Assembly: GCF_000002985.6 (NCBI RefSeq)
Contig: NC_003284.9
Location: 14,198,001-14,262,000, forward strand
Reading direction: 5' to 3'
Length of the DNA: 64,000 nt
From: Caenorhabditis elegans
Lineage: Eukaryota > Nematoda > Chromadorea > Rhabditida > Rhabditidae
The notes beneath the pieces are model-generated. The model searched no databases. It saw only the letters and a program-made list of their open reading frames with translations, and was not told the origin of the DNA. Positions 47,732 to 58,280 of the stretch are shown here, piece by piece (the first letter of the stretch is position 1; every line of letters begins with the position of its first letter). Position numbers and translations under genes: made by a program.

Positions 47732-48611
47732 TTATTGCATTATTGTTTTCACAAATGTTTCGATTTTAATTTTTCCGTTATCTTCTTGTCCGGCTACCAA
47801 TTTGTCAAACTCCTCGTCTGAGAGTTTGTCGCCTGAAAATTGTTGTGAATAAACACTAAAACTGAAGAGAAAACGGACATACCCATTGTAGTCAGCACTT
47901 GTCTCAATTCAGCTGACGTAATAAATCCTTCGCCTTCCTTATCAAAGTGTGAGAGTCCTTTTATAAAGTCTTCCATTGAATACGGGATTCTGAAAATGAA
48001 AAGTGTTTAATCATATGGTGGAATTCAATTATGTGAACAATGCCGGGCTTGTAAAATCAGAGATAAAATTAAAGAGTATTTTAGGTCGCTGGCGTGCAAT
48101 TTGTATTGATTCGTTGCTTTGTAATGTTCTAATGTGAAGTCAATCAGTCCGCTTTGTCAAGTTTTTTGATTTCCTGACAAAAAATAATTTAGTTCAAATT
48201 TTAGTACGTATACAAGGTTTATTGGAACTTTGTTTTGAGGACATTAATAAACTGCTCCCCATATTCAGTACTAAAAATTTTTTCAAACACGACTCTATTT
48301 TCAATGTTAAAATCGAAATCAGTGCTTACTCACTTATTATTGCGAACATGACTGAGTACTGGCAAGAAATTTTCAAATGAAATTCTGGCGGTTTTATCAA
48401 ATTTAGCAAGACATTGATGGACGTCAGAGTTTTTTGGATTTTCATCGAGTGAACGGAGAACTTCGAATACCTGAATGTGTTTTAAACTTGCTCTTGCATC
48501 AACAAAGCGATCAATGAAACTTGCCTGTGCAGCATCAATCTTGCCGTCGCCTTTTTTGTCAAATAGCATAAAAACTTCCCGACATTCTTCCATGTTGTCA
48601 ATGGCCTTCAT
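47732..48611 (-). CDS. Essential myosin light chain-like EF-hand protein, 143 aa, 4 exons
   Basis: Exons: 48611-48525, 48470-48334, 47989-47883, 47832-47732 (144 codons with the stop). Aligns along its length with worm essential light chains (e.g. MLC-3, about 150 aa): REVFMLFDKKGDGKIDAAQ, VLRSLDENPKNSDV, ISFENFLPVLSHV, MEDFIKGLSHFDKEGEGF, then ELRQVLTTMGDKLSDEEFDK. EF loop 1 (residues 18-29) ends in Gln instead of Glu and lacks acid at position 3, so it should not bind calcium tightly, as is usual in essential light chains. It probably stabilises a myosin neck helix. Intron 1 is 54 nt with a GC-AG boundary and, if retained, adds 18 in-frame residues (see findings). Confidence 0.88.
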
Positions 48612-50052
48612 TCTAAAAAACTTTCTTTTTTTCGTTTTTTAACTGGCTGATTATATTGGAAAAAAAATGATGTTCATATTAAATTTCTATTAAGTGCTTG
48701 ATGAATAAAGTTGAGAAAGTAAATTCGATTATCAGAATTTTTCCAGGTTTTTGCAAATATACTAAAAGTTTGAGAAAATTACTCATACGAAGAGAGAATT
48801 AAAACTGAATTTATAAATGGTATTGGCCTTCAGATTGGTTTCTCTTCAAAAACTGGACCGTTTCAGAGGCACATCATGTAATGTATTCTACTTCAGTTAC
48901 TAATCGGGCAGGATAGAAAATTTGCATTTTATGAATAACAAATCATGAAACTTTGATTTTTCTATGCATCGGCCTGCACATGCATATACATTATTGGAAC
49001 TTTAGAATGAACAAAATGAACAACATTCAAGCAACAAAAAAAACAAGTCAAAAAATTTGGTTGTTGCTCCTATAATTCTGGCTTCCGGAAAATTATATAA
49101 ATGCTTGGAAATTTAATGCGACGGCAAAATAAATTCCTACAATCATTATTGTCAAAAACATGTATTTTAAATGACTTTTAAAATTTGAAAACTGTAAGAA
49201 TGACAGGATGGGGGTGAATGAAAATTTCCATGGTAAATAATTAAAATCTAACCAATCATATTTTTTACAAGAAGAATAAAAAATTGCGAACAGGCAGGGA
49301 TAGTTTGGTAGAATGCCGTACAGAGAAAAACATTCCAGAATGCAAAAAATCACGAAAAATAGCAGGAAAAATAGAAAAACAATAAAAAGGATAATAAAAC
49401 ACTTAAACCGGTATGATCTCAAAATTGTATAAAAACAATTAGTTTTATACAATTCTTCAAAAACATGGGATTTGCCAAACCTTCGAAAAACAATAAAAAT
49501 AAAAAATTTAGCGAAATTTTTCTCGGGAACGTGCACATTACTCAGGAAAATTTTTTTGCACACCAATACGACGCCCGATATTTTATTGGACACTCCAGTC
49601 TTACAAATTTTTCAACCAACACATTTTGATCTACTTTTATGCTGCGGCCCGCGCACCGCGCACATTTCATCTTTCCATTGTTTCTTTTTCACCTCCACTG
49701 TCTCGCCCTTGCATTGCTAATTAGAATTGAGACAGTTCGAGCATTGATATCGTTTTTTTTTCTTGTTGGGATTTCCTTTTTTTAATGTGTTATAGTTTTT
49801 GTTAAGACTAAAGATTAATCAATGCTCTGTCAAATCATTTTTTTGTTTTCCTATTCCAGCATCCCAGTATGAAAGTCTTTAAAGTATTTAGTTTGCGGTG
49901 CTCTAGAAATTTTTCTGTGTTTGAAACCAATTTCCATTAAAGTGAAAAAACTTGTGTTAATAACCTTATTTGAATTTTTCAAAATATCAATTGAAATACT
50001 TCTTTGCTTTTTCAGTAATTTTAATTAAACCGGGTTAATCACTTTTTTACAG
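48612..50052. other. Intergenic; contains one long hydrophobic frame
   Basis: No splice-supported gene. A 166-codon minus-strand frame (49093-49593) is rich in Phe, Ile and Leu and is listed separately with low confidence. The region ends with the acceptor before the kinase ATG at 50053. Confidence 0.4.
49093..49593 (-). CDS. Hypothetical hydrophobic protein, 166 aa (doubtful)
   Basis: A single uninterrupted frame with two or three membrane-like segments (FIILFIVFLFFLLFFVIF, MFLTIMIVGIYFAVAL). Codon and residue composition follow the T-rich strand, so an accidental frame is quite possible. No homologue is recognised and no splice sites are required. It could be a decayed membrane protein. 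Reported only because the length is unusual for this AT content. Confidence 0.2.
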   Translation of the reverse strand: MSNKISGVVLVCKKIFLSNVHVPEKNFAKFFIFIVFRRFGKSHVFEELYKTNCFYTILRSYRFKCFIILFIVFLFFLLFFVIFCILECFSLYGILPNYPCLFAIFYSSCKKYDWLDFNYLPWKFSFTPILSFLQFSNFKSHLKYMFLTIMIVGIYFAVALNFQAFI

Positions 50053-51589
50053 ATGTTTACACACGGACAGCTCGTAAACGACAGGTACTTGATTCTTGAA
50101 GAAATTGGCAAAGGAAGCTATGGCCACACTTATTCGGTGTAAGATACCAATGTTCGAACGGGTTCAACAACAAAAGCAATCAAAGTTTCTCCAATGCTCG
50201 TGGGAGAACGACTTGAAAATGAACCAAACTTCTACCAAGAAATCGACTTTCTGAAGCATTTAGCTGGAATCAATGGTGTCCCTGTGGTTCACAAACATTT
50301 TCAATACGAACAGAAAAGAGTTTTGGGTAAGAAAATAATTTTTTTAAAGAGATTTTTCCATTACGTTTCAAGTTTGATGCTATGTTTTGTTTAAATTTCA
50401 GTGATGGACAAATACTTGGAGAATCTTGAACAATTCAGAAAGCGGAAAGAAGATGAGAAGCTTTCCCCGAGAGTTGTCATCAAATTGGCTTTTCGCCTTG
50501 TCAGTATCCTGGAGCATATTCATCGCAAAGGGGTTGTTCATCAAGACATTAAATTGGACAATGTGGTGTTTGGTGCAAAGGTGATCAATGAATTTTTTAT
50601 AAGAGAAATTCTTGAATTTCTTCCAAATGTTTAAGTTTCTCAAAAACAGACTCGAAAAGTTTTTGGCATTCAACAAATTTTTCAAGTTTTATTATATTTG
50701 CGTGTTTTGAAGTCTTAAAGAGAAATCAATGTTTTATCAAACACTTTTCAAAATTGGAACACTTTGATGAAATAAATGAAACTGGTTACCAGATTAAAAA
50801 AACCACCTTTGAAATTGAAATAGCTTATTCTTTCAGGTTGGGAACAAACTTGATATCGTCCTGATTGACTACGGAATTGCGGCATTCACTAAACCAAAAC
50901 CTCCACGAGATCTTGTAGACGGAGCTTTGCATTGTACTACCGATTTTTCAAGTAGTGTATACGCTTCACCTGGACTTGTACAAGGTCTAAAAGGCGACCC
51001 AGTTGATGATCTTCAGATGTTGTCATTTATGCTTCTGTGGGCTTCCAAATATAATCCATTTGGCGAGGACTCACTTGAATCTTTGAGAAAGAAGAAGGAG
51101 TTTGTGAGTGAAATATGAATTCAAAAAATGAATGAAATAAAAAAATCTTTTTTTTTTTAATTGTAAAACTAGTCACCAAAATTAAGACCTAAAACTAAGA
51201 TTCCTATCATTTTTTGAACTAACTTATAAATCAACCATGGTTAATTAGATTTACGGTGGCAATTCCAACAATAGTAAAATGTTTCAACACGCTTTTATCA
51301 TTAGAAATGCCTAGTTTCTATTGAAATGAAAAATCACTTTATTTGGTTATTAATTTGAAAGCGAATACTTATTTTGCATTTATAAATTCATATTTTCCAG
51401 ATTGCCAAACCAAGCATCTTCACTCAAGGAGATTACAAATTCTTGCGACCAGTTATTTCGAAAATTATGGAACAGAAGCGAAGCAAACGACCTGACTACA
51501 AAGCTATCTCCAAGAAGTGTGCCAACAAAGACAACTATTTCAATCCAGATACGGCAGTTCATCTTGGAAATGCATACGAATTTTTTTAA
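50053..51589 (+). pseudogene. CK1/TTBK-like kinase with an in-frame stop at codon 30
   Basis: Exons: 50053-50326, 50402-50580, 50837-51103, 51401-51589 (303 codons). The start follows a TTTTTTACAG acceptor, as with trans-spliced genes. The kinase is otherwise whole: Gly loop GKGSYG (19-24), Lys44, catalytic loop HQDIKLDNV (138-146, Gln for the usual Arg), DYG 162-164, then SPGLVQGLKGDPVDDLQML and a full C-lobe ending EFF. Codon 30 is TAA (50140-50142), where this family has Tyr in V-Y-D. A splice around it (GTAAG donor inside the codon pair) would need a 38-nt intron and shifts the frame. Downstream ATGs lose the Gly loop and Lys44. So it is a young or polymorphic pseudogene, unless readthrough occurs. 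Exons 1 and 2 match those of the neighbour at 52721-54136 in length. Confidence 0.82.
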
Positions 51590-52720
51590 ATTATTGAAGA
51601 CGTCGCAACAAGGATTGTTATGCGTATAACGCAAAATCTCTTTCTGTGTATCATTTGATTGTGTATGTTGATATGCATATCCAAATATTTTTTTTTGAAC
51701 TCTTTGGCTTCTTGTACTAATTTATCATTATTTTTACTCTCACCTTTGATTTGTTCTGGCTAACATCTGCAATTTGATTGTGTCGTTTTTGTTTATCCCA
51801 TCACTAATTTGTTTTTCACGACTATTACAATAAATTGAACGAGTTCTGGTTTTGCTTCAAAGGATTAAATCAAATTTCAGTTTTTCACAAACAATGATAA
51901 TGCTGTAATAATACAGTTATAGTTCAATGAAAAGCGGTACAGTGTGAGGAACGACATGGGTAATTTCTTTTTTTTAAGCCATCGGTTCTGGGTTGCGGTA
52001 TGCGATAGGTGGCCAGAAATGACCAAACAATTATTTAAACTTTTTTATTCGTAAAATTTTAACAGTTAAAACTTTGAATTAATTATTAAAGCATTGATAC
52101 TGGCCCGAAATTAAGAATCTGTCAATTTAAATGACGTGATTTTATAAGTTAATGTAGGTGCTACTTTTTTGATTTTGTAAAACATATACTGAATGAATTA
52201 TAGTTTATGAAAAGTATAAAGACAAGAAAACGGATAACAAATGTTTCTACTTTACACTGACGATCTTTTTAATGAATGATGTTTGAAATATCTCAAAATC
52301 AGTCATATCACAATAATTTTGCCGCATCCCCTATCCTAAAACGTTCGAACGCTTCAGTAAGTAACTGCGCTGAAAATTGAGCAACAGACGTGGTTGTTTT
52401 ATCTTACGGCTCAAAAACTGTTGGTTCAAAAGTTGTATTGCAATCTATTTGCAATCTATACTATTTGTAAGATTACTGATTTGTTTGAAATACTGATACA
52501 AAATTGATTTTGGAGCTCCTTACATTCATTCAACAATCAATCAGTGACATATTTGAGATATTGGAAAAATAAAACAAATTGAGGAGAAAATAGAATAAAT
52601 TAACACATTTAGCAAAAGTTTGAAGAAAACACGTTACAATAATCAAAAAATCATTGATGAAAACTTCTGGGGAAGACATTTACAATTCAGTTCAAGTGAT
52701 TTGAAGAGTTTGATGAGAAC
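51590..52720. other. Convergent intergenic region between two kinases
   Basis: AT-rich. Contains AATAAA at 51829-51834, 240 bp after the plus-strand kinase stop. No exon recognised. Confidence 0.45.
51829..51834 (+). terminator. AATAAA polyadenylation signal after the plus-strand kinase
   Basis: First canonical signal downstream of the kinase pseudogene (TTACAATAAATTG). Its survival suggests the locus may still be transcribed. Confidence 0.45.
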
Positions 52721-54136
52721 CTATAAAAAGCGCACACCGAGCAATGATATTTCAGTTTTAAGTGAATCTCTAATATCGTCAATTGGAAATGGACCAGCGG
52801 CTGCATCCAGGATAGCTTGATAGTTGGGACGAGTGCCTCGAGGTTGTGCCATAATCGCTGTCATCAATGGTCGCAAGAATGGACGGCCTTTCACGTATTT
52901 GACCGGATTTGTGATCTGAAATAGTTTGACTAGAATGTATGGAAATTTCAGAATTGGTATTGAATGGCCATTGTACTTAAAATATATATTTGCTTTTTCT
53001 ATACTAAAAATGTGAAATTGAAGATCTGGAATGGCATGACTCAGATTCAAAACTCAAAAATCTTCAAAAATCTGCTCAATTCTGAATTTCAATATCTATT
53101 GCTTCTAACAATTCTAACTGTTATACTGTAAACTTACAAACTCCGCCTTCTTTCGAGAAGACTCTTGCCCGATTGGACCAAACGGATGGTAGGCCGAGCA
53201 CCAGATGAGCATGATTGCCAACATTTGCAAATCATCGACAGCATCAGCTTTGAGACCTTCTTCGAGTGCTGGCGAAACGTGTGTGTGTCCGCGAAACATG
53301 ATTTCAGGAGATTTTGCGTCTGGCGCAAGGGCGCGGGGCGGAGTTCCGTTGAAAGTTGAGAGGCCATAGTCAATGAGCACCAAGTTGACTTCACTCTGCC
53401 CCTGAAAATGTTGTTTTCAATTTTTGGCTGTATGTATGAAATTGGTACTATATGAACAGACTTAACAAGACTTAACAAGAAAATTATCATAACTACCTCA
53501 TCTACAAAATAAACACTGCTTAAGCGTTACTCCGCAAAAATCTGAACTATATTTCTTAACAATCCTTACCCTTGAGCGAATCATCACATTGGTCGTTTTG
53601 AGGTCACGATGAATGACACCTTTTTGGTGAATTGCCTCCAAGACGTTCACGAGGCGAACAGCAATTTTGATGATATTCAAATCGGAAATTCTTCTATCGT
53701 CGCATCGCGTTCTGAACTGCTCCAGAGTTGCCAGGTACTTGTCCATCACTGAAAATTTACAATATATGTATAACTTTGAAATTGTGGAAAACTAATAGTT
53801 GTTATCTCAGAAGTTGCCAATAGAAATTTTTATTAAAAAAACGTTATATTATATGTGCTTACTCATGACTCTTTCCCGTCCAACTTGAAAATGCTGGATA
53901 ATATTGGGAACACCAATGGTTCCTCTCAAGTGATTGAGAAAATCAAACTCGTTGTAGGTTTGCGGGTCGTCGAGAAACTGTTCTCCAGCAACCATCGGAA
54001 GCACTTTGATCACTTTCACCCTGGATCTGCTTTGATCTTGTTGGTCGAGAACCGCGAAAATACGTCCAATCCTTCCTGGGCCAATATCAAATCGGATTTT
54101 GTATCTTCCGAGTAGCACATCATCCGGTTGAACCAT
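52721..54136 (-). CDS. CK1/TTBK-like protein kinase, 303 aa, 4 exons
   Basis: Exons: 54136-53863, 53748-53570, 53401-53138, 52915-52721 (304 codons with the stop). The ATG directly follows a TTTTCAG acceptor (trans-splice site). Catalytic features: Lys44 (VKVIKV), HRDLKTTNV (138-146), DYG (162-164, Tyr for Phe as in many worm CK1s) and EEGLKADAVDDLQML of the C-lobe. The Gly loop is GPGRIG with IFAV after it, lacking the usual aromatic and second-strand residues, so ATP binding may be weak. The protein ends about 20 residues after the kinase fold; there is no extra domain. Worms have dozens of such small CK1/TTBK-like kinases, many expressed in the male germ line; that is family knowledge. It faces its paralogue at 50053-51589 tail to tail. 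Confidence 0.88.
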
Positions 54137-55341
54137 CTGAAAACGTTATTTTAATTGAAAAATATTGAATATTTGTGAAATTGAGATCGAGAAGCACAAA
54201 AACGCTCAAAGAATTAAAAGGCAGTTTTTATTTAATAAAAAACGGAAAGTGTTCGCTGAAAGCTGCAACGTCCCTGCACGTAAAAAATTTCACAAATTGC
54301 ATGTAATACGCGTTTGATTTGGACAAAAATGTATCAAGTACAAAGAAAAAATCAAAGAAAAAAAACAATATCAGAGAAAAATCCCGAAAAACAAGTGACC
54401 CCGACGAATCTGATACAAGACTAACAATGCAACGTGGCAGTGAGAGAGGAGAAGTACGAGAGAAAAGAAGAAAAACAAAAACAAAACGGAATGAGTAGTC
54501 ATTTAAAAGTAGATCAAAAAATTGCAACGATTCTTGGACAGGCCTAGAAACAAAAAAGTTATATTACAGAATATTAAAATTATTTCAAATTATTATTTTG
54601 TAAAACCTTTTCGCAAACCATTTCTAGACGTTAAATTTGTTTGTTACTGTGCATTTCAGGATCACAAATTATAAAAATCAGAAAAAAAGTGTTTCTTCTC
54701 ATCCAGTTTAAGTTAAATATCCTGGTTTTTTGTACAAGGTTCAATTTTTGTGTTCAAAGTGTTTGCTCTGACAATTCATTTAAAATCAGTTGGCGGGAAT
54801 CAAAACAGAAGTAGAAGAAATGCGTGAAAAAACTCGATCTGAAATATGACGTTTTTCTAGTACAATTTTTTTCTGAAAAAATTAAGTAAAGTTTGAAATT
54901 TTCTGCAAAATTTGGTACAACTACGAACTCAAAACGATCTTGAAGACGATTTTTCAAAAAAAAAGTGTGTTCTGACATAATCTTTGCTTTTTTATGTAAT
55001 TCAAGGGCAACATGAAATTCTTGCATAAAATGAAAAATAATACTTTTCTAGCAGTATACTCACTACTTCAACTTACAATCTGTTTAGAAGTAAACTTTTC
55101 AATAAAAAACACGGCCCCCTTTCAGTGATCCGAAAGTATCCTAACCGAGCCGAAAATTACCATTTTAGTATTCACTAATTGATTGGTCGTACATTCATAC
55201 ATTATTTAAACCTTTAATTTATTGAAATTGAACTAAATTTTGAATTTACTCGTTCAATTTTAAAGAAGACAAACGCACAGTATTTCTTGTACATAAGTGA
55301 TGCGATATTTCCAGTTGTGACTATTTTCTATAATTTATGGC
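54137..55341. other. Intergenic, upstream of the minus-strand kinase
   Basis: AT-rich. Minus-strand frames of 90-99 codons at 54228-54527 and 54754-55026 have low-complexity Phe/Leu composition and no splice support. Confidence 0.4.
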
Positions 55342-55748
55342 TAGGCCTGTGGAGTGGGTCGCCCCATTTTTTTGGGTCGGTCGGGTCGGGGTCGCGACCC
55401 ATTTTTTTTGTCGGGGTCGCGGCCCCGACCCACTTTTTGAGTCGGGGTCATGTCCCCGACCCATTTTTTCATAATTTAACAGAAAATTATCAAAAACTTG
55501 AAAAACTATTTTTTGTCAAAAAACACGTGTAAAAGCTGAAAATTATAAAATTATCGTATTTTCATCAATTAAAAAAAAACTATATTTTCGATACAAACAA
55601 GCATAAGAGTCAACGTTTAAACACGATTTACAACAAAACAAACATGTTTTTTTCAATTTCAAACATTTTCCGAAAATGGGTCGGGAACGCGACCCCGACC
55701 CAAAATTGGGTCGCGGGTCGACCCATCTCGACCCATTCAACAGGCCTA
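55342..55748. mobile_element. hAT-like MITE with GGGTCG repeats and 8-bp target duplication
   Basis: Terminal inverted repeats TAGGCCTGTGGAGTGGGTCG and TAGGCCTGTTGAATGGGTCG (two mismatches in 20) are flanked by the identical direct repeat TTTATGGC (55334-55341 and 55749-55756). Both flanks contain blocks of GGGTCGGGGTCGCGACCC-type palindromes separated by poly-T. The 407-bp element has no transposase frame. An 8-bp duplication plus a TAGG start indicates mobilisation by a hAT transposase. Confidence 0.9.
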
Positions 55749-55756
55749 TTTATGGC

Positions 55757-56294
55757 AAAGTCTTACCGTCTGTACATTCTTTTTAAGGGCATTTGAGCCT
55801 ATATTTGTTCATATCTGTTTAAAATTGAATACAATTAGAAAACCCGTTTCAATTTTTATTTGAACGCTTGCCATAAATGTAATGAAATATATAAATTCAT
55901 TTGAATGAGAAAAAAAATTAGTGATCTAAAACGTCGAAATTTCAAGTAAAGTATTTTCCGATGGGAAATTAATTGCATATAAATTTGAATAAAATCCTGG
56001 TAAACTTGTCCTGCCATCATTATTGCATTGATCGAGGTTTCTGAAAAAAAATCTTATTTGAACTGAAAAAAAATAAAAGAAATGAAAGGAAACTATTTGC
56101 ACACTGCGAGCTTGTCATACAAGACAATTAGTGAAATAAGTTACAATTGAGCAAGACCCAAAAACTTTTAAATTTTTTTTTGGAGTGCACTTTTCGTCTA
56201 AAGATTAAAATATATTTCTCTTGAAAAACTTTTTTTAAACAAAAACTCACAATTTCCTTCAAAAAATGTTGTTGAGTTTGGTGTTTGCTTATTC
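55757..56294. other. Intergenic, 3' of the orphan ORF
   Basis: AT-rich sequence with no feature recognised. Confidence 0.4.
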
Positions 56295-57131
56295 TTAAAT
56301 GAGAAGCTGCAGCGCTGATATATCTTTTGTAGCATGTTTTTGACTTCTAGGTGACTCAATCACTTGGGCCATCAACTCTAATTTCAGTGGTTCAGTATTG
56401 TCCAGTGGACTTTCTTCATTTGGATCATCTCCGTTCAGAAGTCTCAAGTTTCCCAAAATATCTCTCATCGAATTGTCGAGAAATTCTTTTGTTGGTGGAA
56501 ATATATCAGGAAATTCAATTGGAACGGTGTCAACCATATCCAGTTCAAACATTCGAGGTGCTTCATTAAGATTATCTGACTCAGGTTTGAGTTTCTGTTT
56601 AACTATAAAGTGGTCCAGTTGATCTTTTGATGCTTTTTTAATATGAAACTGAAGTCTTGACTTTTGAGTAGCAGCACATGTTGTAGAAAAATTTGATGGT
56701 AGTTTTTCATCAATCTGCCTCAAATGTGCCTTCATTTTTTTAGATGTCCGTTTTGACTTTCCTTTAAAGAAACTGTTGATTGATGGGAGTTGTGTGGCAT
56801 AGCAATCTGTTGACACAGGGAAAATTCCTCGAGTATATCCTTGGTTTCTTGGTAACTTCTGCGAGTGGCTCTGAACATTCAAGTCCGTTTGTTCTTTTAG
56901 AGAAGCACATTTTGATTTGGACGACCAGTTTGATGCTCGATTAGGGATGTTTCTTTGTCTACCATGCTTCTTACCATCTCGGGCAATCTTGATTTTGTCA
57001 GCAAGTAAATCTCTATGATTGAAATTATATTTCTGCCTTGAATCGTCTATAAAGTTGCCATTTGAATAATTTTGCAGATTACAGGTGTCAATGTGAATGT
57101 GTTGTGAGTTCAGTTGAAGCGACGGTTCCAT
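56295..57131 (-). CDS. Hypothetical protein, 278 aa, apparently single exon
   Basis: I do not recognise this gene. A frame of 278 codons with mixed composition is far longer than chance at this AT content. The N-terminal half is polar and basic (RDGKKHGRQRNIPNRASNW, KGKSKRTSKKMKAHLRQ); the C-terminal third is acidic (DMVDTVPIEFPDIFPPTKEF, NGDDPNEESPLDNTEPLKLE). No signal peptide, membrane segment or Cys/His cluster is visible. The basic clusters could direct it to the nucleus. No intron is needed; an upstream 5' exon cannot be excluded because no clear acceptor precedes the ATG. Absence of introns in this neighbourhood may mean a retrocopy or a fast-evolving species-specific gene. Confidence 0.65.
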   Translation of the reverse strand: MEPSLQLNSQHIHIDTCNLQNYSNGNFIDDSRQKYNFNHRDLLADKIKIARDGKKHGRQRNIPNRASNWSSKSKCASLKEQTDLNVQSHSQKLPRNQGYTRGIFPVSTDCYATQLPSINSFFKGKSKRTSKKMKAHLRQIDEKLPSNFSTTCAATQKSRLQFHIKKASKDQLDHFIVKQKLKPESDNLNEAPRMFELDMVDTVPIEFPDIFPPTKEFLDNSMRDILGNLRLLNGDDPNEESPLDNTEPLKLELMAQVIESPRSQKHATKDISALQLLI

Positions 57132-58280
57132 ATGCCTTATTAAAAATAATCTTAGAGAAGAGTGGCGTCCTTGGCCAATTTACAGATTTTATGTAAAAAT
57201 GATTATCAGCTCACGTGAAAGGAAGTTTGTTGGCCAAGTTTGAATACAATATTCTGAAAAATTGAGATTAGTTTCCAAAAAGCGATAACGACGAAAACGG
57301 AAAAAAATGTAGAGTGGTCATGACATTAAAAAAAGTGAACATCCAGCTACCTAATTTCCAAAACTTTGAAGTGTCTCCAAAAATATTTGTACAAGAAAAC
57401 AGGATTTGAGTTAGAAGGCGTATATTACTCAACAAAAAACCTCGCATGACATCCTTCTTCATTGGTATGTGGTTTCCTTGACAACGGGCAGCTCTCTCTC
57501 TCTCTCTTTTTTCAAGATTTAGTGCAGAGTGTATATAAAGTGCGTATGAAAGAAAATAGATAAGAAATTGGAAGAGAGTTGTCGTGAGAAGTAAAATGTG
57601 CGATCAAATTCGAGTCGTTGTACATATGAACAAAATGTTCTTCGAGTTCGATCGAGCTTAGTTCTGGAAACAAAGACGGAAAACAAGAATAATTATAATA
57701 AATAAAATTTTGAGCAAAATTTTTATATTCACAGTTGGATATAGACAAAATTTGGTCTTATACAACCTTGTAACAAATTTGAAAACATTTTCATCCCCGT
57801 TAAATGTGGCAAGTTGATATATAGAGTTTAGGAATATCAGTCTGCACGCTTCCCAAGTTTGCCGAACATGTTTGATCACTGGCCTGTACGCTTAAAAAGT
57901 CATGATCTTCTACGTGCGCATTTAAAAAGGTACGGTTTGTGAAATTATTTTCATGCAAATAGTTCTAGCTCACAAAACTTGATGTTTAATTTTTTTCATA
58001 AAGAGTTTAAAAAATCAAAGTATGTGCTATAAATTGTGATTTTGATGTTTTAGTTCATTAAAAATTAAATCGGTTTAAAGCCAAACACTAATCTGCTTGT
58101 CATCGAAAAATAGTTTCAAAGGTAAGATTATGGTCTTTAAAAACACGTGATAACTTATTTTCTTATCACTAACACAAAGATTCCGAAGAAAACGTGTGTA
58201 GTTTCTTTCAAATTGATTCATTCACTTTCAAAAATTATTAGTTCCTAGTGTCAACCTTAAATGTGATTTCAGAAACAAGT
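57132..58280. other. Intergenic
   Basis: Contains a short (CT)n run at about 57491-57508. Otherwise AT-rich, with minus-strand frames of about 75 codons lacking support. The last bases before 58281 (TGATTTCAG) are an acceptor for the next gene's 5' UTR. Confidence 0.4.

Noticed and set aside
50139-50176. A 38-nt intron that would remove the stop codon in the plus-strand kinase
   Set aside because: The GTAAG donor is good, but the only nearby AG (ACAAAAG) would make the intron shorter than usual and shifts the reading frame.
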